A stretch of 7,989 nucleotides of DNA from Paracoccaceae bacterium (GCA_019090405.1 JAHRVZ010000071.1:1-7989), one strand, 5' to 3'; shown: positions 1-6,670, numbered from the stretch's first letter. Made by a program: numbers and translations. The notes: a model not told the origin generated them from the sequence alone.

Positions 1-98
1 CGACGCCTTTGCCGTCCCGGATAAAAGACGAAGAACGGGCAATGCACCGCGAATTTGTGGACAATCTAGGCGACAAAGCCCTATGGAAGCGCGCCTGA
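1..98 (+). CDS. dnaQ: DNA polymerase III epsilon subunit, C-terminal end (partial)
   Basis: An open frame enters from the left edge (first full codon at 3) and stops with TGA at 96-98. The 31 residues include PLPSRIKDEE, then an HREFVDNLG stretch and a KALWKRA end. I recognise this as the extreme C-terminus of the proofreading 3'-5' exonuclease subunit of replicative DNA polymerase in Rhodobacteraceae, where dnaQ commonly lies tail-to-tail with secB, as here. The exonuclease domain itself is outside the window, so the call rests on the tail sequence and the neighbouring gene. The stop codon lies inside a GC-rich hairpin at 89-111. Confidence 0.7.
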   Translation, partial: TPLPSRIKDEERAMHREFVDNLGDKALWKRA

Positions 99-111
99 CA
101 AACAGGCGCGC
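89..111. terminator. GC-rich hairpin at the dnaQ stop, possible terminator between convergent genes
   Basis: GCGCGCCTG (89-97) and CAGGCGCGC (103-111) form a perfect 9-bp stem around a 5-base loop, ACAAA. The dnaQ stop TGA (96-98) sits at the top of the left arm. The hairpin lies in the spacer between converging dnaQ and secB, so it could act on both transcripts. Neither side has a run of T after the stem, so it is not a textbook intrinsic terminator. It may instead stabilise 3' ends or block transcription in combination with Rho. Confidence 0.45.
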
Positions 112-133
112 GCAAAGAACTTAGACTTATATT

Positions 134-157
134 TAGGCCCGTAATTAGGCCCGCAAT
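134..157. repeat. 12-bp tandem duplication just after secB
   Basis: TAGGCCCGTAAT (134-145) is followed directly by TAGGCCCGCAAT (146-157), 11 of 12 bases identical. On the secB strand each unit carries an in-frame TAA, so the secB stop (159-157) is followed by two more in-frame TAA codons at 147-145 and 135-133. The second unit reaches the last base of the secB stop codon. Confidence 0.75.
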
Positions 158-651
158 TAAGCGTCGTGTTTTTGTTCGGGCTTTGCAGCCTGACGACGCG
201 CAATTTCATCCCGGTAAATCTTCATGAAATCAATATTATCCAGATTGAGCGGAGGAAAGCCTCCGTCCCGAGTTACGTCGCTAACGATCCGGCGCAAAAA
301 TGGGAACAACATGCGAGGACATTCGATCAGCAAAAATGGATGAAGCTGATCTTCCTGTACGCCGTCGATCATGAACACGCCAATGTACTCAAGCTCAAGA
401 ATGAAAAGCTGTTCATCGTTCTCTTTTGCATTGGCTTCGATCTTTAGTTTTACCAGCACTTCATACTGTTTGTCAGCCGGGCGCTTTTTCGCGTCCATAT
501 TCACCTGGACAGCGATATTTGGCTGCGTGTCACCCGAGCCGCCCTTTTGTGCCATAACATTTTCAAACGACAAATCCCGGATGAACTGGCCGAGAATTTT
601 CATTTGAACTGGTGTAGGCTGTTGTTGATCTGCAGTGCCGTTTTCAGTCAT
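157..651 (-). CDS. secB: Protein-export chaperone SecB
   Basis: The 164-residue product matches the usual length of alphaproteobacterial SecB. SecB is a cytosolic tetrameric chaperone that keeps precursor proteins unfolded and delivers them to SecA for Sec export. Recognisable parts are the PVQMKILGQFIRDLSFEN opening strand (about residues 14-31), an acidic beta-rich core (LEYIGVFMI), and the conserved CPRMLFPFLRRIVSDVTRDGGFPPLNLDNIDF segment near 111-142. The polar tail RRQAAKPEQKHDA is the variable end. The ATG at 651-649 has a purine-rich ribosome site (AGAGGAA, complement of 658-664) about 6 bases upstream, which supports this start. It lies 54 bp downstream of fxsA on the same strand, so co-transcription is likely. 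It converges with dnaQ. Confidence 0.96.
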   Translation of the reverse strand: MTENGTADQQQPTPVQMKILGQFIRDLSFENVMAQKGGSGDTQPNIAVQVNMDAKKRPADKQYEVLVKLKIEANAKENDEQLFILELEYIGVFMIDGVQEDQLHPFLLIECPRMLFPFLRRIVSDVTRDGGFPPLNLDNIDFMKIYRDEIARRQAAKPEQKHDA

Positions 652-705
652 TTACCGTTCCTCTAAGAATTTGTTTATGCCACCTAGCAGCTAGAATAAA
701 TCACC

Positions 706-1200
706 TCAATACCGGTCTGGCCCTTCTACCCAACCAGATGGTTTTCCAGATGGTTTTCCCTGTGTCGGGTTGGTTGGCTCGACTTCTTCAAAATCGCCGT
801 CAATAACATCACTGCCGCCAAAACCTGAACGCGAACTGGATTGAAAACCCTGCACGTTGATACGTCCCAGAAAAAACCGGAATACTGCCATCCGTACAGG
901 CGACAACAACAGGGCGAACCCAATTGCATCAGTAAAAAACCCCGGCGTCAAAAGCATCATTCCGGCGACCAATATCATGGCTCCGTCAACCAGCGCTTTC
1001 GTCGGGTCGTGGTTTGTAGATAATGATGCCTGCAGTTGTTGCAGCGCCAAACGCCCCTGTATCCGCATCAGCGATGTTCCCAGAATCGCTGTCAAAACAA
1101 CAATTGCAAGCGTTGGCCACAAGCCGATCGCACCACCGACCTCGACAAACAGGGCGATTTCGATAATCGGAACTATGACAAAGGCAAATAACAGATACAT
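706..1200 (-). CDS. fxsA: FxsA family membrane protein
   Basis: A 164-residue inner-membrane protein of the FxsA family (the E. coli member was named for suppressing F-plasmid exclusion of phage T7 when overproduced; its normal role is not known). Hydrophobic segments lie at about residues 2-20, 24-46 and 70-105. The opening PIIEIALFVEVGGAIG, the GTSLMRIQGRLAL loop and the LLTPGFFTDAIGFALLL segment are typical of the family. The C-terminus from about 115 is hydrophilic, Gly/Ser-rich then acidic (DGDFEEVEP), and probably cytoplasmic and disordered. It contains a duplicated GKPS unit (148-155). The ATG at 1200-1198 has an AAGGAAA ribosome site (complement of 1208-1214) 7 bases upstream. It is divergent from timA and is followed by secB. 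Confidence 0.93.
   Translation of the reverse strand: MYLLFAFVIVPIIEIALFVEVGGAIGLWPTLAIVVLTAILGTSLMRIQGRLALQQLQASLSTNHDPTKALVDGAMILVAGMMLLTPGFFTDAIGFALLLSPVRMAVFRFFLGRINVQGFQSSSRSGFGGSDVIDGDFEEVEPTNPTQGKPSGKPSGWVEGPDRY
734..757. repeat. Perfect 12-bp tandem duplication inside fxsA
   Basis: CCAGATGGTTTT occurs at 734-745 and again at 746-757, followed by CC so the match extends two bases further. It is in frame in the fxsA C-terminal tail and encodes GKPS twice. A 12-bp unit keeps the frame, and the tail is low in conservation, so slippage here would be tolerated. Confidence 0.85.
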
Positions 1201-1308
1201 CGGGCGTTTCCTTTATAACGGTTGGACGGTGGACTTGATCTCGCCCGTCCCCTACATAAGTGCAAGAGGTGCGGGATACAAAGCCCATCGCCCTAATAAG
1301 AGGTTTAA
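1201..1308. promoter_or_regulatory. Divergent spacer between fxsA and timA; promoters expected, none certain
   Basis: This 108-bp spacer must carry the start signals for both fxsA (-) and timA (+). On the minus strand TTGTAT (complement of 1276-1281) and TATGTA (complement of 1253-1258) are 17 bases apart and could be a weak housekeeping promoter for fxsA. On the plus strand CTTGATC (1234-1240) and CCCCTACAT (1249-1257) resemble heat-shock sigma elements but are only 8 bases apart, too close for the known spacing. The AAGAGG at 1298-1303 is a good ribosome site for timA, 5 bases before its ATG. No strong inverted repeat is visible. Confidence 0.35.
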
Positions 1309-1965
1309 ATGAATTCGCCTATGATCCAGCTTTTGGTATTGGCCGGCATTGCCGTGTTTCTGATTATACGCTTGAAAAACGTGCTCGGCACGCGGGAAGG
1401 CTTTGAAAAGCCTCCGCTTTCGCAAGAGTCCCAGACGAAAAAGAAACCTGAATTCGAAGTGATCGAAGGCGGACCCGATCATGATATCACCGACCATGTG
1501 GATGCAGACAGCCCGCAAGCAATTGATCTTGCCGCAATGAAACGGGTCGAACCAAGCTTTTCGGTATCAGAATTTGTTCAGGGTGCCCGTGGTGCATATG
1601 AAATGATTGTGATGGGTTTTGAACGCGGCAATCTTGATGAGATTCAGCCGTTTCTAGCTGAAGACGTGTTTGAGACATTTGTTGATGTGGTCGCTGAACG
1701 CGAAGACAAAGGCCTGAAAATCGAGGCCGAATTTGGTGGCGTCCGTGAAACCACACTTCAGAACGTTGTTTTTCATAAAGACACAAATGTCGGAGAAATC
1801 ACCATGCGTTTTGTTGCCGAGTTGACCTCGGTTGTCCGAGACAAAGGCGGCGACATCATTGAGGGTGACGAAACCGCACTGAAACGCCAGAAAGACACTT
1901 GGACATTTGCCCGAACAATGGGTGCGGATAATCCAAATTGGCTGCTGGTCGCAACGGACGGATGA
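1309..1965 (+). CDS. timA: Tim44-related membrane-anchored protein (TimA family)
   Basis: The product is 218 residues. A single hydrophobic N-terminal segment (about 5-21, IQLLVLAGIAVFLIIRL) probably anchors it in the inner membrane. It is followed by the conserved NVLGTREGFEKPP motif, a polar acidic linker (about 38-72), and a Tim44-like C-terminal domain from about 75 to the end, closing in DTWTFARTMGADNPNWLLVATDG. Mitochondrial Tim44 tethers the import motor at the inner membrane; the bacterial relatives are membrane proteins of unclear role. The ATG at 1309 is chosen because AAGAGG lies 5 bases upstream; the ATG at 1321 has no such site and would shorten the anchor. Its stop overlaps the start of mltA (ATGA at 1962-1965). 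The family call is firm, the function is not. Confidence 0.88.
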   Translation: MNSPMIQLLVLAGIAVFLIIRLKNVLGTREGFEKPPLSQESQTKKKPEFEVIEGGPDHDITDHVDADSPQAIDLAAMKRVEPSFSVSEFVQGARGAYEMIVMGFERGNLDEIQPFLAEDVFETFVDVVAEREDKGLKIEAEFGGVRETTLQNVVFHKDTNVGEITMRFVAELTSVVRDKGGDIIEGDETALKRQKDTWTFARTMGADNPNWLLVATDG

Positions 1966-3002
1966 TCCGTGCGCTGCGGACGGCTGTACTGGCGGGGGCG
2001 ATGATGGTCGCGTCTTCTGGAAACGCCGAAACCAGCGTTGAAATACTGCGATTTGATGATTTGGACCAATGGGCCAAAGACGATCATGCGGCTGCATTGT
2101 CGGTTTTTCTGAATACCTGCAAAGACATGGATGATCCGGATTGGACGACGCTTTGTGCCGTGGCGCATTCGCAAAAGCCCGAAACTGCGCGGTCATTCTT
2201 TGAGCTGTTTTTCCGTCCCGTCCTAATCAAAGACGGCGCCGACCCGTTGTTCACAGGCTATTTCGAACCGGAATTGGATGGATCACGGCGCCAGTCATCG
2301 CGGTTTCGTTATCCGGTTTACAAAATGCCTCCTGAGGCGCGAGCATCAAATCCGTGGCTAACTCGGCGTCAAATCCGAACCGGTGCGGCGATGGCCAATC
2401 GTGGGCTTGAAATCGCCTGGGTCGATGACCCGGTAGAGCTGTTTTTTCTACAGATACAGGGGTCTGGTCGCATTCGACTGCCCGGCGGGCAGGCCATTCG
2501 GGTTGGTTACGGGGGTTTCAACGGACATAATTATCGGTCCATTGGTGCCGAATTGGTCCGGCGCGGAATTTACAATGCGCATCAGGTTAGTGCGCAGGTA
2601 ATCAAAAATTGGGTGCGGCGAAACCCTGCTGCCGGGCGTGAGTTGTTGTTTCACAATCCATCATATGTTTTTTTCCGGGAGTTGAACAATCTTTCAGTCG
2701 ATCAGGGGCCGCGCGGGGCGATGAACCGGTCAATTACAACATTGCGCAGTGTTGCCGTTGATCCAAAATACACCCAGTTGGGCGCGCCGGTCTGGTTGGA
2801 AAAGGACGGAAATCTGCCAATTCGCAGACTGATGATTGCACAAGACACCGGATCCGCAATCAAGGGCGCTCAGCGGGCCGATGTGTTTTTCGGTACCGGC
2901 GATCAGGCAGGGAAAGCTGCGGGGTTGTTACGTGATCCCGGGCGGATGATAGTGTTGATGCCGATTCAGCGGGCCTATGCCATGTTGCCGGATGACGTTT
3001 GA
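1962..3002 (+). CDS. mltA: Membrane-bound lytic murein transglycosylase A family (MltA)
   Basis: The product is 346 residues from the ATG at 1962, which overlaps the timA stop as ATGA. A longer frame with a TTG start at 1938 would put extra polar residues before the signal peptide, so I reject it. Residues 1-22 form a Sec signal peptide ending SGNA|ETS, with no lipobox cysteine. The MltA domain includes DPLFTGYFEPELDGSRR (94-110) and ELFFLQIQGSGRIRLPGG (159-176). The C-terminal 3D domain contains GAPVWLE (274-280), DTGSAIKG (295-302), RADVFFGTG (306-313) and RMIVLMP. The family cleaves the MurNAc-GlcNAc bond of peptidoglycan to leave a 1,6-anhydroMurNAc end, using an aspartate in the 3D domain. 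Two cysteines (53, 65) could pair in the periplasm. E. coli MltA is an outer-membrane lipoprotein; this one looks soluble or peripherally bound. Confidence 0.93.
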   Translation: MIRALRTAVLAGAMMVASSGNAETSVEILRFDDLDQWAKDDHAAALSVFLNTCKDMDDPDWTTLCAVAHSQKPETARSFFELFFRPVLIKDGADPLFTGYFEPELDGSRRQSSRFRYPVYKMPPEARASNPWLTRRQIRTGAAMANRGLEIAWVDDPVELFFLQIQGSGRIRLPGGQAIRVGYGGFNGHNYRSIGAELVRRGIYNAHQVSAQVIKNWVRRNPAAGRELLFHNPSYVFFRELNNLSVDQGPRGAMNRSITTLRSVAVDPKYTQLGAPVWLEKDGNLPIRRLMIAQDTGSAIKGAQRADVFFGTGDQAGKAAGLLRDPGRMIVLMPIQRAYAMLPDDV

Positions 3003-3583
3003 TGACGCGACGAAAACTGACAACCGAAGAAATTGATCTCTGGCGCAAAGTGTCGCAACAAGCAGAGAGAATGCACCCCCAAGACCAAAAACCAGCACGG
3101 GTGATGCCAAAACCAAAACCGACAAAAACACCGGCTTTGCGATTTGAAGCCTTTGAAGTAGGGCAATCAGCGCGGCGGGCTGCTCCGACGCATTCATTAA
3201 AGCCGTCTTTGACTCAGAAATTGGTGGCCGCCCCGGTTCAAATGGATCGCAAAGCCTTTGGGCGGATGAAAAGGGGTAAATTGCGGCCAGAGGGTCGGAT
3301 TGATTTGCACGGCATGACACTTGATCGCGCCCATCCAGCATTGAACCGGTTTATCTTATCGGCGCAGGCATCGGGCAAACGGTTGGTGCTGGTGATTACC
3401 GGAAAAGGGCGGCGAAAACCCGATGATGGCGTGATGCCATCCCCACGCGGCATATTGCGCAATCAGTTGCCGCATTGGCTGTCATCACCACCATTGGCGC
3501 AGGCGGTGATGCAGATAAGCGAAGCCCATATTTCGCACGGCGGCGGCGGCGCGTTTTATGTCTATCTTCGCAAAGGGCGCTAA
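3002..3583 (+). CDS. Smr domain protein (DNA/RNA nuclease-like)
   Basis: The 193-residue protein starts at ATG 3002, overlapping the mltA stop as TGATG; a TTG one codon earlier is possible but less likely. The N-terminal half is basic, proline-rich and low in complexity (about 25-75), probably disordered. The Smr domain occupies about 98-193 with its diagnostic motifs: IDLHGMT (100-106), VLVITGKGRR (128-138), then RGILRNQLPHWL and HGGGGAFYVYLRK (179-191). Stand-alone Smr domains, related to the MutS2 C-terminus, are nicking endonucleases or RNA-binding/cleaving proteins; several are linked to ribosome rescue. Neither substrate nor partner can be inferred here. It is the last gene of the timA-mltA-smr operon, and this placement after mltA is one I recall from other Rhodobacteraceae. 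Confidence 0.9.
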   Translation: MTRRKLTTEEIDLWRKVSQQAERMHPQDQKPARVMPKPKPTKTPALRFEAFEVGQSARRAAPTHSLKPSLTQKLVAAPVQMDRKAFGRMKRGKLRPEGRIDLHGMTLDRAHPALNRFILSAQASGKRLVLVITGKGRRKPDDGVMPSPRGILRNQLPHWLSSPPLAQAVMQISEAHISHGGGGAFYVYLRKGR

Positions 3584-3608
3584 TTAGAGTACCGGGTGAG
3601 ATACCATT

Positions 3609-4700
3609 TCAACGTTCTAGAACAACATGCACTGCACTGCCTGGGCTAGCGACAGTATGCCCAAGAACAAAACTATTAAGCGAAACGTCTTCTGAATAGA
3701 AAGTGCTGTTCATCGCCTGTGGTTGGCTCAACAATGCGATAAGAGCCGGAGACGTCGCAGCAACGAAATGTGACGACGCCGCATCGCTGGAAAATGCTGT
3801 CGTATCAACAATTTCGACCGGCAAATCGCCAATTTTTTCGACGTTATCAATATTCCCCAACCTGACACGTCCTTTTCCGCGCAACATCGACGAAATATTG
3901 AGCATTTTGTCCTTTTTAGAGACAAAAATGACAAAGGGGTCGGGTACGTCTTTCAGGCGATCCATTTGACTGTGAAACACCTCGATATCCAGATCAGGGG
4001 AAATCATGATAACACCATCAACCAATTGTGCAGCAGAGCCTGGTTTCTGAATATCTATCTGTCGCAGAGTTTCCATCAAAAGCGCGTTTCCCAAAGAATG
4101 GGCGACAATATTCACGTGACGCGCGCCGATTGTATTCAGGCTGCGAATAAGTTGCTCTAGCCCATCGCGGGCGAACAACATGCTGTCGTTATCATACACA
4201 TATCCCAGCGCTTTGCCCTGACTGGGCCATGAATAAATGAACTTTAGCCCAGGCTGTTTCAGATCATGGGCAAGTTGCGCCGCCCGAAAGGCAGTTTCGG
4301 CCTGTGTGGAATTATAGCCGTGGATGAATACCGTCACATCTCTGTTTGCCGGGGCCAGTTTCCTGAGCGCGCTTCGGGTTCTGGAATCAAAAGCCGCGAC
4401 CGAGTCGAACTCATGTCGATCCGCAATTACAAATTCGTTTTGCGGATCAGGGTTGCCGTATCCGTATTCCAACTCGCCAACAGTATGCGCAGGCGGGATC
4501 GAAACGGTGAACTCAAGCAGGCTAAGATGATCTGCCCTTTCAGCTCCGAACTGGTCATTCTCGATTTCTTCGCGGCTTGTCGCAACAAAAATGGTCTGAT
4601 TAGAGCCGATGTTCAGCGCGGCGGGTACAGTTGGCGATTGGGTTCGATCAACACAGGCGCCGACGCTAACCACCAACGCAAAAACCAACATTACCCGCAT
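3609..4700 (-). CDS. Alpha/beta hydrolase lipoprotein (DUF900-like)
   Basis: The product is 363 residues. It opens with a hydrophobic signal ending VSVGAC (Cys16), which fits a lipoprotein lipobox, so it is probably anchored at a membrane facing the periplasm. The hydrolase core runs about 120-325: VTVFIHGYN (122-130, oxyanion side), FIYSWPS (154-160), and the nucleophile elbow NIVAHSLGN with Ser202, in which Ala replaces the first Gly of the GxSxG motif, common in this group. Likely triad partners are Asp264 (FVSKKDKML) and His311 (ASSHF). Substrate is unknown; lipase, esterase or thioesterase activity is possible. The ATG at 4700 has only a poor ribosome site (GAG some 9 bases upstream). 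It follows hslU by 55 bp on the same strand and converges with smr, leaving a 25-bp gap. Confidence 0.8.
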   Translation of the reverse strand: MRVMLVFALVVSVGACVDRTQSPTVPAALNIGSNQTIFVATSREEIENDQFGAERADHLSLLEFTVSIPPAHTVGELEYGYGNPDPQNEFVIADRHEFDSVAAFDSRTRSALRKLAPANRDVTVFIHGYNSTQAETAFRAAQLAHDLKQPGLKFIYSWPSQGKALGYVYDNDSMLFARDGLEQLIRSLNTIGARHVNIVAHSLGNALLMETLRQIDIQKPGSAAQLVDGVIMISPDLDIEVFHSQMDRLKDVPDPFVIFVSKKDKMLNISSMLRGKGRVRLGNIDNVEKIGDLPVEIVDTTAFSSDAASSHFVAATSPALIALLSQPQAMNSTFYSEDVSLNSFVLGHTVASPGSAVHVVLER

Positions 4701-4713
4701 TACTAATCTCGCA

Positions 4714-4728
4714 CCGATTTCCTATCGG
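4714..4728. other. Small hairpin between hslU and the hydrolase gene
   Basis: CCGAT (4714-4718) and ATCGG (4724-4728) can pair around TTCCT. The stem is only 5 bp and no T run follows on the minus strand, so this is unlikely to stop transcription fully. It may mark partial attenuation or mRNA processing between hslU and the downstream gene. Confidence 0.2.
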
Positions 4729-4755
4729 CACACTAACGGGCAAGATCGCGTGTGG

Positions 4756-6063
4756 CTATAGAACATACCGGCTGATATCCGCAGATTTAGTTAATGCACC
4801 CAGATTGGCATCAACAAATTCGGCGTCCACAGTGATTTCGTCACCCGATCGGTCAGGCGCTGTAAACGACAATTCCTCAAAGACCCGCTCCATTACCGTA
4901 TAAAGCCGCCGCGCACCGATGTTTTCAACCGACTGATTAACCTCGGCAGCAATTTTGGCAAGTGCTGCAATGCCGTCTTTGGTAAAGGAAACGGTCACTT
5001 CTTCGGTGCCCATAAGAGCGGTGTATTGCAAGGTCAGCGCATTGTCGGTTTCTGTCAGAATACGCACGAAATCTTCTTCGGTCAGTGCGCGCAATTCAAC
5101 CCTGATCGGCAGACGCCCCTGAAGTTCGGGCAACAGATCTGACGGTTTGGCAATGTGAAATGCGCCGGATGCGATGAACAGGATATGGTCGGTTTTGACC
5201 GGCCCATGTTTGGTGCTGACAATGGTGCCTTCGATCAAGGGAAGCAAATCGCGCTGCACACCTTCGCGGCTAACATCACCGCCGCGTGCATCGGATCGTG
5301 CGCAGACCTTGTCGATCTCATCCAGAAAAACGATGCCGTTTTGTTCGACCGACTCTAGCGCAATTTTGTTAATGCTTTCGTCGTCCAACAGTTTGTCGGC
5401 TTCTTCGCCGAACAGAATATCATAGCTTTCGGACACAGTCATTTTGCGTCGCGTCGTCCGCCCGCCAAAGGCTTTGCCGAACATATCGCCGATGTTCATC
5501 ATGCCCATGTTCGAACCGGGTTGACCGGGAATATCTATCATAGACATGGGGTTAGAGGTATCTGCGACCTCAAGTTCGATCACTGTATCGTCCAGCTCAC
5601 CATCTTCAAGCTTTTTGCGGAACATGTCGCGCGTGCCTTCGCGGGCATCGTCACCGGCAATGGCAGAAATCACCCGCTCTTTAGCAGCGCTGCGGGCGTT
5701 TGCCTTGACCTCGTCGCGCATAAATTCGCGGGTTTGGGAAATCGCGCTATCGACCAGATCGCGGATGATCTGTTCGACATCCCGCCCGACATAGCCGACT
5801 TCGGTGAACTTGGTGGCCTCAATCTTAATAAACGGAGCCCGCGCCAGTTTTGCCAAACGACGGCTGATTTCGGTTTTGCCAACACCAGTTGGCCCGATCA
5901 TCAAGATGTTTTTAGGATACACCTCGTCACGCAGATCATCCGGCAGTTGTTTGCGCCGCCAACGATTGCGTAATGCCACAGCAACAGCGCGTTTTGCGTC
6001 GTTTTGACCAATGATATAGCGGTCCAGTTCCGAGACAATCTCGCGTGGGGTCAGGTCTGTCAT
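4756..6063 (-). CDS. hslU: ATP-dependent protease ATPase subunit HslU (ClpY)
   Basis: The 435-residue protein is full length for the family. It is the AAA+ hexamer that unfolds substrates and feeds them into the HslV chamber in the cytosol. Visible motifs are the N-terminal TPREIVSELDRYIIGQ, Walker A GPTGVGKT (57-64), pore loop GYVGRD (90-95), an intermediate domain of about 105-240 with an acidic and Met/Gly-rich stretch near 154-195, Walker B GIVFLDEID (243-251), and sensor-2 GARRL (383-387). The C-terminus SRYVL is the tail that docks between HslV subunits to activate it. The ATG at 6063 overlaps the hslV stop by four bases (ATGA), so the two are translationally coupled. It ends with TAG at 4758-4756. 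Confidence 0.98.
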   Translation of the reverse strand: MTDLTPREIVSELDRYIIGQNDAKRAVAVALRNRWRRKQLPDDLRDEVYPKNILMIGPTGVGKTEISRRLAKLARAPFIKIEATKFTEVGYVGRDVEQIIRDLVDSAISQTREFMRDEVKANARSAAKERVISAIAGDDAREGTRDMFRKKLEDGELDDTVIELEVADTSNPMSMIDIPGQPGSNMGMMNIGDMFGKAFGGRTTRRKMTVSESYDILFGEEADKLLDDESINKIALESVEQNGIVFLDEIDKVCARSDARGGDVSREGVQRDLLPLIEGTIVSTKHGPVKTDHILFIASGAFHIAKPSDLLPELQGRLPIRVELRALTEEDFVRILTETDNALTLQYTALMGTEEVTVSFTKDGIAALAKIAAEVNQSVENIGARRLYTVMERVFEELSFTAPDRSGDEITVDAEFVDANLGALTKSADISRYVL

Positions 6064-6617
6064 TTCTTAATCGTCTCCACGGTCAGTTTACCGTTTGTAT
6101 ACACACAGATGTCAGCCGCGATTGCCATTGCTTTGCGGGAAATGTCCTCGGCGGACATATCAGAATCCATCATGGCGCGCGCTGCTGCCAGCGCGTAATT
6201 GCCGCCCGAACCAATGGCTGTCACATCATGTTCAGGCTCCAGAACATCCCCTGCCCCGGTGATCACCAGCAATTCGTTGCCATCGGTCACGATCAACATC
6301 GCCTCAAGTTTTTGCAGGTATTTGTCGGTCCGCCAATCTTTGGCCAACTCCACTGATGCACGCGCCAATTGGCCCGGCGTTGCCTCAAGTTTGGTTTCCA
6401 GACGTTCCAACAAAGTAAACGCATCCGCGGTTGAACCCGCAAATCCGGCAACCACGTCAAAGCCACCCGGCGACAAACGCCGGACTTTGCGGGCGGTGCC
6501 TTTGATAACAGTCTGGCCAAGGGAAACCTGCCCATCACCGGCAATCACCACTTTGCCGTCTTTTTTGACGCCAATAATTGTCGTGCCATGCCAGCCGGGA
6601 AATGTGTCGTCGCTCAT
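6060..6617 (-). CDS. hslV: ATP-dependent protease peptidase subunit HslV (ClpQ)
   Basis: A proteasome-related threonine peptidase that forms a double hexameric ring and degrades proteins passed on by HslU. I place the start at ATG 6617 (MSDDTFPGWHG..., 185 residues). GGAGAA (complement of 6622-6627) sits just upstream of it, whereas the earlier in-frame ATG at 6629 overlaps that site and would lie only about 5 bases after the predicted transcription start. The short propeptide MSDDTFPGWHG is removed to expose Thr12 in GTTIIGV as the N-terminal nucleophile. GDGQ (Asp28) and TARKVRRL (Lys44) supply the other active-site residues, and IGSGGNYALAAA is the conserved helix entry. It overlaps hslU by four bases and heads the operon from a heat-shock-type promoter at 6641-6670. 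Confidence 0.96.
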   Translation of the reverse strand: MSDDTFPGWHGTTIIGVKKDGKVVIAGDGQVSLGQTVIKGTARKVRRLSPGGFDVVAGFAGSTADAFTLLERLETKLEATPGQLARASVELAKDWRTDKYLQKLEAMLIVTDGNELLVITGAGDVLEPEHDVTAIGSGGNYALAAARAMMDSDMSAEDISRKAMAIAADICVYTNGKLTVETIKK

Positions 6618-6621
6618 CGGG

Positions 6622-6627
6622 TTCTCC
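6622..6627 (-). promoter_or_regulatory. Ribosome binding site that fixes the hslV start
   Basis: On the minus strand GGAGAA is followed by CCCG and then the ATG at 6617, giving 6 bases between GGAG and the start codon. The upstream ATG at 6629-6627 runs into this site (ATGGAGAA), which argues that translation begins at 6617 rather than 6629. Confidence 0.7.
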
Positions 6628-6640
6628 ATCTGCTAAACGC

Positions 6641-6670
6641 TATATGGAGCGGCAGGCCATCAGGCACAAG
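6641..6670 (-). promoter_or_regulatory. Sigma-32 (RpoH)-type promoter for hslVU
   Basis: On the minus strand CTTGTGC (complement of 6664-6670) is followed after 14 bases by CTCCATATA (complement of 6641-6649). This fits the sigma-32 pattern CTTGAAA, 13-14 bases, CCCCATNTA, with the -10 element matching at all but one defined base. Transcription would begin near 6634, giving a leader of about 17 bases before the hslV ATG at 6617. Heat-shock control of hslVU is well established in E. coli, which supports the call. The -35 element forms part of an inverted repeat. Confidence 0.6.

Noticed and set aside
1234..1257. CTTGATC and CCCCTACAT as a heat-shock promoter for timA
   Set aside because: Only 8 bases separate the elements, well short of the spacing used by sigma-32.
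857..1312. 151-codon plus-strand open frame opposite fxsA
   Set aside because: It runs antisense to fxsA and across the promoter spacer, and shows no family resemblance.
1938..1961. TTG start giving an eight-residue-longer MltA
   Set aside because: It adds polar residues before the signal peptide and overlaps timA by 28 bases; the ATG at 1962 gives a clean signal peptide and an ATGA overlap.
3614..3623. Perfect 10-bp palindrome GTTCTAGAAC
   Set aside because: It has no loop, lies in the last codons of the hydrolase gene, and has no second copy or promoter nearby; probably chance.
5521..5973. 150-codon plus-strand open frame inside hslU
   Set aside because: Antisense shadow of a fully conserved gene, with no recognisable protein motifs of its own.
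6618..6629. Upstream ATG for hslV at 6629
   Set aside because: It overlaps the ribosome site for ATG 6617 and would lie only a few bases after the predicted transcription start; family members usually begin MSDD-like.
6199..6636. 145-codon plus-strand open frame across hslV
   Set aside because: Antisense to conserved hslV, with a Ser/Pro/Thr-rich composition typical of a reverse-frame artefact.
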